Source: Desulfobacteraceae bacterium
Lineage (GTDB): Bacteria > Desulfobacterota > Desulfobacteria > Desulfobacterales > Desulfosarcinaceae
NCBI GenBank assembly: GCA_003599575.1
Contig: QZKV01000065.1
Span: 124,001 to 188,000, forward strand
Reading direction: 5' to 3'
DNA: 64,000 bases
The notes below the pieces were generated by a model that did no database searches, was not told the origin of the DNA, and worked only from the letters and a program-made list of their open reading frames with translations. Numbering within the stretch: the stretch's first letter is position 1; each line of letters begins with the position of its first letter. This document shows, piece by piece, positions 9,548-18,711 of this stretch. The translations under genes and the position numbers were made by a program.

Positions 9548-10234
9548 CTAAGATGCGTGCTGTACTTTTTCAAGCAGAATCCGCCTGCCGTCCGCGCTCA
9601 ATCCCAGGCTGTCGATCTCGCGGGCCAGCTGCGCAGGGCTGCCGTAACCGCCGACGTAGCCGTTAAGGCGCGTTACAGCCGTCGAGCGCACGAAATCGGA
9701 GTGCCGCGGATAAATCAGCGACATCTCCCGCGCCAAATCGGTCTGGCGTTTCAGAATATATTTCTGATGATAATCCTCCGCCGGGGTAAAGAAGCGCACC
9801 GGAAGTATTTCGCTTCCCACCGCGCGGCCGAGCCGCCGTTGCACCTCCGCCTTGGATGCCATAGCGGCTTGCCGCTGGCGCTCGTCATGGTAAAAGACCG
9901 CATTCAGGTACTGGCGGGACCACCCATGGCTCTCCGGGTGGTGGCTGTTCCAGAATACGGCCAGCAGCGCCGCGTAGCTGGTGCGCCGGGGGTCGAAATC
10001 GATCTGCACCGTCTCGGTGTGATCGCCCAAATCCGCGTAAGTCGGAGATGCCATGCGGCCGCCGGCATACCCCACGAATGTCCGAATGACGCCCTCGATA
10101 GCCCCGAACCGGGACTCGATGCCCCAGAATCAGCCCAATCCGAAATAGGCCGTTTCAAAAACCGCCGGGGCCGCCGCATCGATGGGCGGCTGCGCCGGAG
10201 CGGATGACACGTCGGTACGATATGCTGATCTCAT
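9548..10234 (-). CDS. msrA: Peptide-methionine (S)-S-oxide reductase MsrA, predicted selenoprotein (UGA at 10132..10130, Sec35)
   Basis: ORFs 10130..10312 and 9548..10075 are in the same frame; joined translation ...[34 protein letters not shown]...GDHTETVQIDFDP...; UGA occupies the catalytic Cys position of GCFWG; no other Cys in the protein; ATG at 10234 with GGAG upstream. Confidence 0.88.
10100..10116 (-). promoter_or_regulatory. Candidate bacterial SECIS apical stem-loop in msrA
   Basis: Minus strand AGTCCCG-GTT-CGGGGCT: 7-bp stem (one T:G wobble), 3-nt loop beginning with G, 20 nt after the UGA. Confidence 0.6.
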
Positions 10235-10738
10235 GCAGGACTCCTCACATTTTATTTCTTGTATCATGCTAATCACGATCCGGTCGGGAAACACCCCCAT
10301 TTCCGGCCCCACTCATCCCAGCGGCGCAAACCGCGGCCTTTATTCCCCGGCACCCCCGACGCGCCGGCGCTTCCGACCGCAGCGATTGGGTTTTTCCCTG
10401 CCGGTGCAATACCTCCCTTCCCGGACTGCCGAGCTTGCGCGGGGCGCAAAAATTCATTGCCGGTTTTGCGCTTAGGTCGTAGTGTTACCAATCTACGTCA
10501 AAGGCACCAAATACAGCAGATTAAAACCAGACATGAAAATAGGTGCACATACACTAATAAGATCCACCGCTGGCGAGGAAGTTATTAATGTCCCTTAGCT
10601 GTCTTCCGGATAACCAATAATTAAACGGATGCAGGTAGACTTTTTCCGCGCGGGTGCGTCTAAATCGATAAGCCCTGGTGGAAACGGCGGCCTGATAAAT
10701 AATCGTTGCCGGCCTCACAGGCAAAGGAGAAAGCGGTT

Positions 10739-12919
10739 ATGCGCAACATTGCAATCATCTTATGGGTCATTGCTTTCGGGCTGCTGGCCGGCGTCGCGTC
10801 GGCCGCGCAGGAAACCGCAGCGCCCGACACTTCCGAGGATGCGATCGGCCGGACGCCGCCGCGCCTGAGCCTTGTGGAGGGAGAGGTATCCTTCTGGCGT
10901 CCCGGGGCCGAGGAGTGGGTCCAAGCCCAGATCAACACACCCCTGGCGCCCGGCGACCAGCTCTTTGCCGGGCCAGACAGCCGCATGGAGATTCAAATCG
11001 GCGGCCAGGCCTTTATACGAGGGGGCGCGCACACCCAGATCGGCCTGGAAAGCCAGGAGCCGGATTTCATTCAGCTTAAAGTGACCGCGGGACAGGCCTC
11101 CCTGGACCTGCGCAGCATAGCCCCCGGCCGCATGGTGGAAGTGGACACCCCGAATGCCGCCTTCACCATCGAGACCGAGGGCTATTACCGGTTGGATGTC
11201 GGTGAAGATCGCACCGTATTCATCACCCGCCGCGCCGGACGGGCTTCGGCCATTCTCGCCGGCGGCGACAAGATCCCCATCGGACCGAACGCGGCAGTGA
11301 CGGTCCAAGGCTCCGCAAACCCATCGATTTCCTCGCAAACGGCACCCCCGTTGGATGGGCTGGATCAATGGAATTATGCCCGCACCGACCGGATGCTGGA
11401 AGAACGCGAGAGCGGCCGTTACGTCTCTCCCGAAACCTACGGCATTGATGAACTCGACCGCCACGGGACATGGCGCATAGTGCCCACCTACGGGGCGGTC
11501 TGGAAGCCCAGAGGAGTTGCCGTCGATTGGGTCCCGTACAGTACCGGCGCCTGGATGCATGATCCCTATTACGGCTGGACATGGGTGGATACGGCCCCGT
11601 GGGGCTGGGCGCCCTATCATTACGGACGCTGGGTCCGCTTCAACGGGACCTGGTGCTGGGCGCCGGGTCCCCGGATCACCCGGCCGATTTATGCACCCGC
11701 ACTGGTCGCATTCTTCGGCGAACCCGGTTTTCAGCTCGGCATCGGCTTCGCCGGGCCGGTCGTCGGATGGGTCTCGCTGGGCTGGGGCGAACCGCTGATT
11801 CCATGGTGGGGAAGACCCGGCTTCATCCATCGTCCCTGGTGGGGAGGATGGGCCGGCCCGCGAATGGTGAACAACCGCGTCATTCATCACAGGACCGTCG
11901 TCAATGTGACGGAAATCAACATCTATCGCAATGCGCGGTTCCGCAACGCCATGGTCGTGGTCGGAAGAGATCATTTCGGACGCGGTCCCATCAGCCATGC
12001 GCGCATCCGCAAGGCCGACTCCCGGCATCTGCGCCCCGCCCACGCGGCACCCCGGATCGCGGCGACGCCCGCCGGCCTGGTACCGAACTCCCATCGCGGC
12101 GTACGGCCGCCTGAAACGCACCTGAAGCGATCCGTGGTAAGCGCCCGCCAGCACCGCGGAGGGTCGATATCCACCGCCGATCCCGGCCAGGACGGCAACT
12201 CACGGACCCGCTGGAGCTCGCCGCAGCATTCGCCGGCAGGCTCGCAACGCCCGTCCGTCAAGGCGGACACGGACACGCGCACCAGAGTTAATGGCCGTGC
12301 GGCATCCCCGTCGGTCCGCAGCGAAGGAGTTAAGAGACTGGAACGGCGCACCGATATCCCAACGCCGGCGCGCGGCCCGGCAGCGCCGCACCCCCAGGGG
12401 CCGGCCCGTGTGGATAAACCGCAGATCGCAGCGCCCAGCGCACCCGAGAAGCCCGTGGAGGCGAAACGAAACGATTTGCGACATCGATCGGAGCGGGAGG
12501 CACCGCCGCCGCGCATGGTCCGCGAGGGCGACCCACCCGCGAAGCGTACAGCCCCAGCCAGGGAAACGCGGGTTGAATCGAGCGGCAAAGTCGTGCGCCG
12601 GCCCGAGCGCAATCCGAGCGGTCCGAGCGCTCCGCCGCCCGCCATCCGTTCCGAATCCGCGCGGCCGCAAGATCAGTCGCGCGGCGCCGCGCCGTCGCGG
12701 ATCGAACCGGAGCGTTCAGAACCACCCCGGGGTACGGGCGACCGTTTCTCAAGGGCCTATCCGAATGCATCGCCCCGGCAAGAAGGTCCCTCCGGATCTT
12801 TTGCGCCGCGCCGTGATTCATCCGAACTGCCGCAGAGATTCAACCGCGCCGTACCGGAAAGCCGGCAGGGAGGCCGGGCGCCCCAGGTGCAGAACAGCCG
12901 GCCTGGTCGTGCCTTTTAA
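10739..12919 (+). CDS. FecR-domain / DUF6600-type secreted protein with long Arg/Pro/Ser-rich C-terminal region
   Basis: Signal peptide MRNIAIILWVIAFGLLAGVASA; FecR-like LSLVEGEVSFWRPG...; aromatic repeats WVPYSTGAWMHDPYYGWTWVDTAPWGWAPYHYGRWVRFNGTWCWAPG; RBS AAAGGAGA. Confidence 0.82.
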   Translation: MRNIAIILWVIAFGLLAGVASAAQETAAPDTSEDAIGRTPPRLSLVEGEVSFWRPGAEEWVQAQINTPLAPGDQLFAGPDSRMEIQIGGQAFIRGGAHTQIGLESQEPDFIQLKVTAGQASLDLRSIAPGRMVEVDTPNAAFTIETEGYYRLDVGEDRTVFITRRAGRASAILAGGDKIPIGPNAAVTVQGSANPSISSQTAPPLDGLDQWNYARTDRMLEERESGRYVSPETYGIDELDRHGTWRIVPTYGAVWKPRGVAVDWVPYSTGAWMHDPYYGWTWVDTAPWGWAPYHYGRWVRFNGTWCWAPGPRITRPIYAPALVAFFGEPGFQLGIGFAGPVVGWVSLGWGEPLIPWWGRPGFIHRPWWGGWAGPRMVNNRVIHHRTVVNVTEINIYRNARFRNAMVVVGRDHFGRGPISHARIRKADSRHLRPAHAAPRIAATPAGLVPNSHRGVRPPETHLKRSVVSARQHRGGSISTADPGQDGNSRTRWSSPQHSPAGSQRPSVKADTDTRTRVNGRAASPSVRSEGVKRLERRTDIPTPARGPAAPHPQGPARVDKPQIAAPSAPEKPVEAKRNDLRHRSEREAPPPRMVREGDPPAKRTAPARETRVESSGKVVRRPERNPSGPSAPPPAIRSESARPQDQSRGAAPSRIEPERSEPPRGTGDRFSRAYPNASPRQEGPSGSFAPRRDSSELPQRFNRAVPESRQGGRAPQVQNSRPGRAF

Positions 12920-12961
12920 GAATAGCCGGGGATGGAAAGGTCAGTGGGTCCATTCATATTT

Positions 12962-13789
12962 TCATGAACGTCCCCTATTCTTGATTAAATCCAGGAAGCC
13001 TTCAAGTTCAACCGGGTTCATGTGCCTTAAATTTTCCTCCCCGGGAAATTTGCGGTTATTCACCTCATCGACATAGGACCGAATTGCACTCAAAGCACGC
13101 TCGCGAAAGTTTTCGTACTTTTTGTTGTGCCTGAAATTGAAAGACGACCATCCCAACATATCCAGAACAACAAGAACTTGACCATCCGTGTGTTTTCCAG
13201 CGCCGATGCCGATCGTTGGCACGCTTAACTTTGAAGTCAGATATTCGGAAATTTCATCCGGTATGGTCTCGAACAAAATGATCTTGGCCCCGGCTGCCTC
13301 CATCAAAAATACTTCTTGCACGAATGTGTACGCTTCGGATGCCGCCTTAGCCTTATATCCCGGCTTTTCTGTTTGAGGGGTGAGTCCCAGATGTGAGCAG
13401 ACCTCCACACCGTGGGTGCTGAGATGTTTCACGACATCTGCTTTTATGCCTTCAATCTTTACCCCATCTGCGCCGTTCGCAAGAAAACGCCGGGCGTTTT
13501 CGAGAGCCTGACCGGGTGTGTCACAAGACCCATAGGGCATATCCACAAGGAGATACGCCGTAGTGACTCCGCGGCGAACCGCCTTCAGGTGGTGCACCAT
13601 ATCATCCATCAGCACTTCTTGTTCGGAGCCATAACCCAGGATATTGGTCCCGACACTGTCGCCGACAAAAATAATGTCGACGCCGGCCTCCTCTTCCAAT
13701 ACGGCCGTGGGATAATCGTAGCAGGTGAGCATGGTGATTTTCTCGCCCGTCAATTTTCTTCTTTTGAGATATTCCAGATCTTTTTTCAT
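12962..13789 (-). CDS. panB: 3-methyl-2-oxobutanoate hydroxymethyltransferase
   Basis: KITMLTCYDYPTAVLEEEAGVDIIFVGDSVGTNILGYGSEQEVLMDDMVHHLKAV; GIGAGKHTDGQVLVVLDMLGW. Confidence 0.97.
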   Translation of the reverse strand: MKKDLEYLKRRKLTGEKITMLTCYDYPTAVLEEEAGVDIIFVGDSVGTNILGYGSEQEVLMDDMVHHLKAVRRGVTTAYLLVDMPYGSCDTPGQALENARRFLANGADGVKIEGIKADVVKHLSTHGVEVCSHLGLTPQTEKPGYKAKAASEAYTFVQEVFLMEAAGAKIILFETIPDEISEYLTSKLSVPTIGIGAGKHTDGQVLVVLDMLGWSSFNFRHNKKYENFRERALSAIRSYVDEVNNRKFPGEENLRHMNPVELEGFLDLIKNRGRS

Positions 13790-14095
13790 ACTTTTCTCCT
13801 GCGAACCTTCATCCCGGTGAAGCAGGCGGCGGCGAACTTCGCTAAAGCCAATTCACTGAACTGCGATTTTGGTACAACGCCCCTGCTGCCCCGGGGCATG
13901 CAGGGTTAGCCAAAAAAGCCACAAGGATATCTCTCCGGTCGATAGGTGACTGCCCGGCTGGCTACTCAACACGATTGCCAAGTTTTTGCAAATCAATTCT
14001 CCGGTTAGCTCTACGCGTAAGGATGTGACGTACTGCCGGAGTACCCCGGATCAACCACGTTCAGGCCTAAACTCAACTCTGCAGCGCAGCTCATC

Positions 14096-14494
14096 TTAAA
14101 TCCAGTCCTCGCAGGACGCGGTCTTGTCCCCGCCTGCATCGCCCGTGTTCAGCGTGCCTGACACCTCAACCAGCATGGCCCGGCACTCAGCTTGCGCCGA
14201 GGTCTTGTGTTCAACGCCCTTGGGAATCACGAACAGTTCCCCTTTTTTCACCGCCACGGCATGACCACGGAACCGAATCAACATCTGCCCCTCAAGGACG
14301 ATAAACACTTCATCGGTATCCTTGTGATCGTGCCACACGAACTCCCCCTGGAACTTCACCAATTTGAAGTGATAGTCGTTCATTTGGGCAATGATCTTGG
14401 GCGACCAGTGTTCGGAGAACTTGGCGAACTTTTCAGCGATGTTGATCGAGTGGTATTCCAATGCGGTTGCTCCCATCTGGCGGTTGTGGGCCAA
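14096..14494 (-). CDS. Cupin domain protein (native start probably near 14461; upstream residues come from the fusion junction)
   Basis: LEYHSINIAEKFAKFSEHWSPKIIAQMNDYHFKLVKFQGEFVWHDHKDTDEVFIVLEGQMLIRFRGHAVAVKKGELFVIPKGVEHKT. Confidence 0.82.
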   Translation of the reverse strand: MAHNRQMGATALEYHSINIAEKFAKFSEHWSPKIIAQMNDYHFKLVKFQGEFVWHDHKDTDEVFIVLEGQMLIRFRGHAVAVKKGELFVIPKGVEHKTSAQAECRAMLVEVSGTLNTGDAGGDKTASCEDWI

Positions 14495-14910
14495 CTGTTT
14501 ATCGCTTCCTCGACCGACCGATACGGTTTAATGGGGTAGCCGAAATGACTCTCGTGCCAGATATGAACGCGGGCTTCGTTCTTAAGATCGATTCGGATCG
14601 GCAATTCCGCAAAAAGACTTCGCGCCGAGTCACATCTTCGAGATTCAGTTGCCTCCGTCAAGTCTGCGCCGTCGTAGTAGACGAGATCAATGTCATGTAT
14701 GTCGGCCGACAAATCGCGGCCCGCCAGATAATTCCATACCGACTGGCTCACACAGCCCGCACCGACATACCAATTTGGCAAGCATAAATCGGAGGCCCGC
14801 TCAAGAACCGTTCGGATTAAGCGGTTATCCAACAAAATCGACTCCAGTGCCTTTAATTGCGACTGAAGATTCAGGGCGATTGGACGCATCGGTTCTCCCA
14901 TGCCAAACAC
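14380..14910 (-). pseudogene. Nucleotidyltransferase family protein (COG3575-like), 3'-truncated and run into the cupin gene out of frame
   Basis: WYVGAGCVSQSVWNYLAGRDLSADIHDIDLVYYDGADLT...VHIWHESHFGYPIKPYRSVEEAINSWPTTA, then out-of-frame cupin-encoding DNA. Confidence 0.65.
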
Positions 14911-15154
14911 GGAATTGAGGGCCGCTCCGGAAATTCGACAAAACGGCAGCGCTGCTTTTCGTGTCCTTCAAATACTGGATTAGCCTGGCGTTCACATACT
15001 CGAATGCCCAATAGTATGGCCATCTTGTAAATAGCGCGCGTTCACCAAGCCCGGCCGCGAATGCGAGCAACTGGCTCTCGGATGGACCGGTTCTTCCTTC
15101 CGCACCTAACGTTGCTGTGCGCGTCCTTTCGATGGATGAGTCAGGCCAGGACCG

Positions 15155-15889
15155 TTATTCGGAGACAACCATTCTATACCCGAAATCGATCTCATTTTTC
15201 TCGAGAATATCGCCATAGCGCGCATGCCACAGACCGCTGGACAGATCGGCCTTCAAGCGCGCCAATCCTTCTTCAACCTGGTGAACCCGCGAAAATGTTG
15301 AAATGGCGCTTCTGACGCCCTCGTCGAGGTATGCTTCCGGGCGGCGCCAGTAAGCACACAAAAACCCATCGGTGCAGTCATGCGCTATCGGCACCGTGAC
15401 CGCCCGAACAGGGCCCATCCAGGACGAGAGTTGTTCTATTGAGGGAAACATCGATTCATCGATCGATTTGATCTGGGGCAGATAGTCCAAGAGCCAGAAA
15501 TGGGTGACGAAGCCGATCCATGTCAGCAGGACCACCTTTCGCTTCGCAACCCGCAGGGCCTCGCGCAGGCCTCTTGCGATGTCGGACCAATGATGAATGG
15601 TCAGCAGGGCCATGGCGCAGTCGAACGTGTCTTGTTGGAAGGGAAGTGCCTCGGCGCGGGCCTGAACGATAGGAACTTTGGGCTGGTGGCGTTGGGCGAT
15701 CATGACCCAAGACGGTTCCACGGCAATCACGCGACGATCAGGCGGTTCGTAGGAGCCTGCCCCGGCACCAAGGTTTACAATTGCGCGAGCGTCGGCGAGT
15801 TCACGCGCAAGGACGGCTGCGATTCCGGGATCAGGACGCCGGTAGTTGCGATATTGTTTCCCGATGCTGTCGTATAGAGTTGCAGCCAA
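15155..15889 (-). CDS. Class I SAM-dependent methyltransferase
   Basis: IVNLGAGAGSYEPPDRRVIAVEPSWVMIAQR...ARAEALPFQQDTFDCAMALLTIHHWSD. Confidence 0.9.
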   Translation of the reverse strand: MAATLYDSIGKQYRNYRRPDPGIAAVLARELADARAIVNLGAGAGSYEPPDRRVIAVEPSWVMIAQRHQPKVPIVQARAEALPFQQDTFDCAMALLTIHHWSDIARGLREALRVAKRKVVLLTWIGFVTHFWLLDYLPQIKSIDESMFPSIEQLSSWMGPVRAVTVPIAHDCTDGFLCAYWRRPEAYLDEGVRSAISTFSRVHQVEEGLARLKADLSSGLWHARYGDILEKNEIDFGYRMVVSE

Positions 15890-15907
15890 GTTGAACTCCT
15901 TTTCCCC

Positions 15908-16501
15908 TCAAGCGCCGTGTTTGGCGCTTTGCGGATATTTCCCGTGCTTGAAAGCCGCGTACCAAGTCGCTCTCATCTGTGGAGTTGCCAGATCGAGCTC
16001 GTTGAATATTTCCATCGTAAATTCGATAGAACCCAACCCGCTGGCGGTAACGATACCTCGATCCCTGGTCGATAGGGAATCGATATAATGATCACTTTCC
16101 TGATACTCGGGAACCATCTTTGATAGATATGCCCGTGAGTTGCTCGTATGTTTTCGGCCTCGCAAAAGTCCGGCACGCGCTATGACCGTTGTGGCGGCAC
16201 AGATCGCCGCAATAGGTCTTTTTGCATTTTCCAGGCGGTGCAGAAGTTGTTCGATCTCGGCCTTGGGATAGGTGCCTTCCCACAAATACCCACCCGGAAG
16301 AATGAAAATCAGGACATCTTCAATCTCAATTGCAGAAATCGGCTGGTCAGGCAGGACACGTAAACCACCCATTGAAACAACCACTTTATCTGAGAAACCG
16401 ACGCTCACCACTTCAACTTTGCCAAAACGCCGGAGTTCGGCAAGCACATGCCCTAACTCCCAATCTGCATATCCATCAAATACGAGTGTATATGCTCTCA
16501 T
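15908..16501 (-). CDS. DJ-1/PfpI family protein
   Basis: YTLVFDGYADWELGHVLAEL...DVLIFILPGGYLWEG...KRPIAAICAATTVIARAGLL. Confidence 0.9.
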   Translation of the reverse strand: MRAYTLVFDGYADWELGHVLAELRRFGKVEVVSVGFSDKVVVSMGGLRVLPDQPISAIEIEDVLIFILPGGYLWEGTYPKAEIEQLLHRLENAKRPIAAICAATTVIARAGLLRGRKHTSNSRAYLSKMVPEYQESDHYIDSLSTRDRGIVTASGLGSIEFTMEIFNELDLATPQMRATWYAAFKHGKYPQSAKHGA

Positions 16502-16647
16502 TTCCTCTTTCCTCCTGGTGTCGGATTAAACGACATGCCTTCCCCGCCGCCTGCTGCACTCAAGCGCCTGGCTTGGCAGCCGCGCTGATCCCTCTTAAAC
16601 CCAACCTTTACACTGTGGGCGCAATGTAGATATCACTGCCGAGCGTT

Positions 16648-17364
16648 TCAAGATAGGCCGGCCCCACCAGGCAACGATTGCGCCCTGCCAATTTTCAATC
16701 TGCGATTCGACCTTCCTTTGAACGCGCCAAGCAACTCTCGTGGGCTCTTAAAACAGGCGCGTGCGCCCGAAGACTCCAGCTCCTCTCTTGTGCCGTACCC
16801 CCACAGAACGCCAAACCCACAGACGTCATTCGCGTTCGCACCGATCATATCATGCTCTCGATCGCCTACCATTGACGCCTCCGACGCAACGATCGATTCA
16901 TTCTGTAGAATATGAGCTATCAGACTTGCTTTATCGCAGCGGGTCCCATCCAGCTCGCTTCCATAGATTGCCTTAAAGTATCGGCGCAATTCAAAATGAT
17001 CGATAATCCGTTCAGCGAAAACCGTGGGTTTTGATGTCGCGACATGGAGTGTATGACCATTGTCCTGCAGGATATTCAGCATTTCTGGAATACCTTCATA
17101 GATTTCGTTCTCAAACAGGCCCACTGCGCCGAACCGCTCCCGATAAACCGATAGGGCTTGCTCGGCCAGCTTGTCATCATCAGAGCCAAGCAATGCAGCG
17201 AAACTTTTCTTCAGAGGAGGCCCGATACACCAGCGCAAACTCATGCGTGGCGGTAACGGCCGACCCATCCTGATCAAGGCATACGAAATGCATCTCGTGA
17301 TGCCTTGATAAGGATCTGTCAGTGTTCCGTCCAAATCAAAGAATATGTTCATTTGGTTTTTCAA
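16648..17364 (-). CDS. HAD-family hydrolase (phosphoglycolate phosphatase-like)
   Basis: IFFDLDGTLTDPYQGITRCISYAL; VATSKPTVFAERIIDHF; MVGDREHDMIGANANDVCGFGVLWGYG. Confidence 0.93.
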   Translation of the reverse strand: MKNQMNIFFDLDGTLTDPYQGITRCISYALIRMGRPLPPRMSLRWCIGPPLKKSFAALLGSDDDKLAEQALSVYRERFGAVGLFENEIYEGIPEMLNILQDNGHTLHVATSKPTVFAERIIDHFELRRYFKAIYGSELDGTRCDKASLIAHILQNESIVASEASMVGDREHDMIGANANDVCGFGVLWGYGTREELESSGARACFKSPRELLGAFKGRSNRRLKIGRAQSLPGGAGLS

Positions 17365-17418
17365 AAATTCGCTTGAGCCGTGAGCGTTTTAAACCGAAGC
17401 GGCGTGCTGCAAATAAGG

Positions 17419-18510
17419 TCAGAAATAATTAGTTTTCAACCTTTTCTCATTTTCAAATCTTTCCATTGCCAGCTGAATTAATCGATCAATTAGTTCGTCG
17501 TATGGAATTCCGGATGCTTCCCAAAGTTTGGGATACATACTTATTCTTGTAAAACCGGGAATCGTGTTGATTTCGTTTACAAGTATTTCACCATTGCTTT
17601 TCAGGAACATATCAACACGGCCAAGCCCTTCACAGCAAAGCACCTTGAATGTCTTTACGGCAATTGCTTGCGCGCGTTCGGTCACCTCACTTTGAAGGTT
17701 AGCGGGAATTTCCAGGACAGCGCCTTTTTCATCTATATACTTGGCTTCATAAGAATAAAATTCATGACTTGATTTAATCTCTCCAAGTATGGATGCAATT
17801 GGTTTTTTATTGCCAAGCACAGAACATTCAATTTCTCTTCCCTCAATATATTCTTCAATAATTACCTTCAAATCGAATGCGAAAGCAGTTTCTACGGCTT
17901 TAATATAACCGGCTTCGTTATGGACCTTATTAACACCTACGGAAGAACCCATATTGGCGGGCTTGATAAAAAACGGTACTCCCAATGTACGGGCAACGGT
18001 TTCAAATTCCGGTATTTCACCTTCTGAATTTAAGGTCCAAAAACGGGCTATTGGAATTTCCGCCTCTCTTAACAATCGTTTCATTACATCCTTGTCCATA
18101 CCGACTGCGGAACCTAAAACGCTTGATCCTACAAATGGAATGTTGGCAAGTTTCAAAAGTCCTTGAACGGTACCATCTTCACCCATGGGACCGTGCAGAA
18201 TTGGAAAAGCCACATCAATGGAGCCATAATCCTGGTAGTTGGCAATGTCGGATATTTGACCATTGCTTTCAGGGGCGAAGGTAACAAGATTGGCTGATCG
18301 GTTCAGGCCGATGAGCTTTGGATTGTCTTCATTAATCAAAAAATTTGATTGCTCGTTCAATAACCATCTTCCGGTTTTATCAATTCCGATTAAAATTGGA
18401 TTGTACTTTTTTTTATCGATTGCATCAAAAACGTTTTTTGCCGATTGAAGTGAAACCTCATGTTCCGCTGATTTACCTCCAAATAGTATCGCCACATTTA
18501 TCTTTTTCAT
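17419..18510 (-). CDS. ddl: D-alanine--D-alanine ligase
   Basis: NVAILFGGKSAEHEVSLQSAKNVFDAID; PILHGPMGEDGTVQGLLKLANIPFVGSSVLGSAVGMDKDVMKRLL; EINTIPGFT. Confidence 0.96.
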   Translation of the reverse strand: MKKINVAILFGGKSAEHEVSLQSAKNVFDAIDKKKYNPILIGIDKTGRWLLNEQSNFLINEDNPKLIGLNRSANLVTFAPESNGQISDIANYQDYGSIDVAFPILHGPMGEDGTVQGLLKLANIPFVGSSVLGSAVGMDKDVMKRLLREAEIPIARFWTLNSEGEIPEFETVARTLGVPFFIKPANMGSSVGVNKVHNEAGYIKAVETAFAFDLKVIIEEYIEGREIECSVLGNKKPIASILGEIKSSHEFYSYEAKYIDEKGAVLEIPANLQSEVTERAQAIAVKTFKVLCCEGLGRVDMFLKSNGEILVNEINTIPGFTRISMYPKLWEASGIPYDELIDRLIQLAMERFENEKRLKTNYF

Positions 18511-18588
18511 ATCAGCACCGCCTTTCTATATGAATAGGATCAATCGAAGTGCGCCGGAGCGTGAGCGATAGGCTCCAATTCGTTCTAC

Positions 18589-18630
18589 AGGATAAGATCG
18601 TGATTCGCTTCGTTCTCACGATCTATCCTT
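18589..18630. other. Imperfect hairpin (one bulge) upstream of ddl
   Basis: AGGATAAGATCGTGA ... TCACGATCTATCCT inverted repeat. Confidence 0.5.
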
Positions 18631-18711
18631 ATTCGTTGGTCTTTTTTTGGCAGTCTAGCTCCAATTATCGATCTGACTCGACCTTACGGCTTATCCCCTT
18701 CCAAGGACAAT

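Noticed and set aside
10130-10132. msrA UGA as a simple nonsense mutation or sequencing error
   Set aside because: It falls exactly on the catalytic Cys codon, the protein has no other Cys, the frame is otherwise intact and a SECIS-like hairpin follows; Sec is the simpler explanation, though sel genes are outside this window.
10760-12154. 464-aa minus-strand ORF opposite the FecR-like gene
   Set aside because: Shadow ORF of a GC-rich gene; composition not protein-like, no RBS, sense frame has clear domains.
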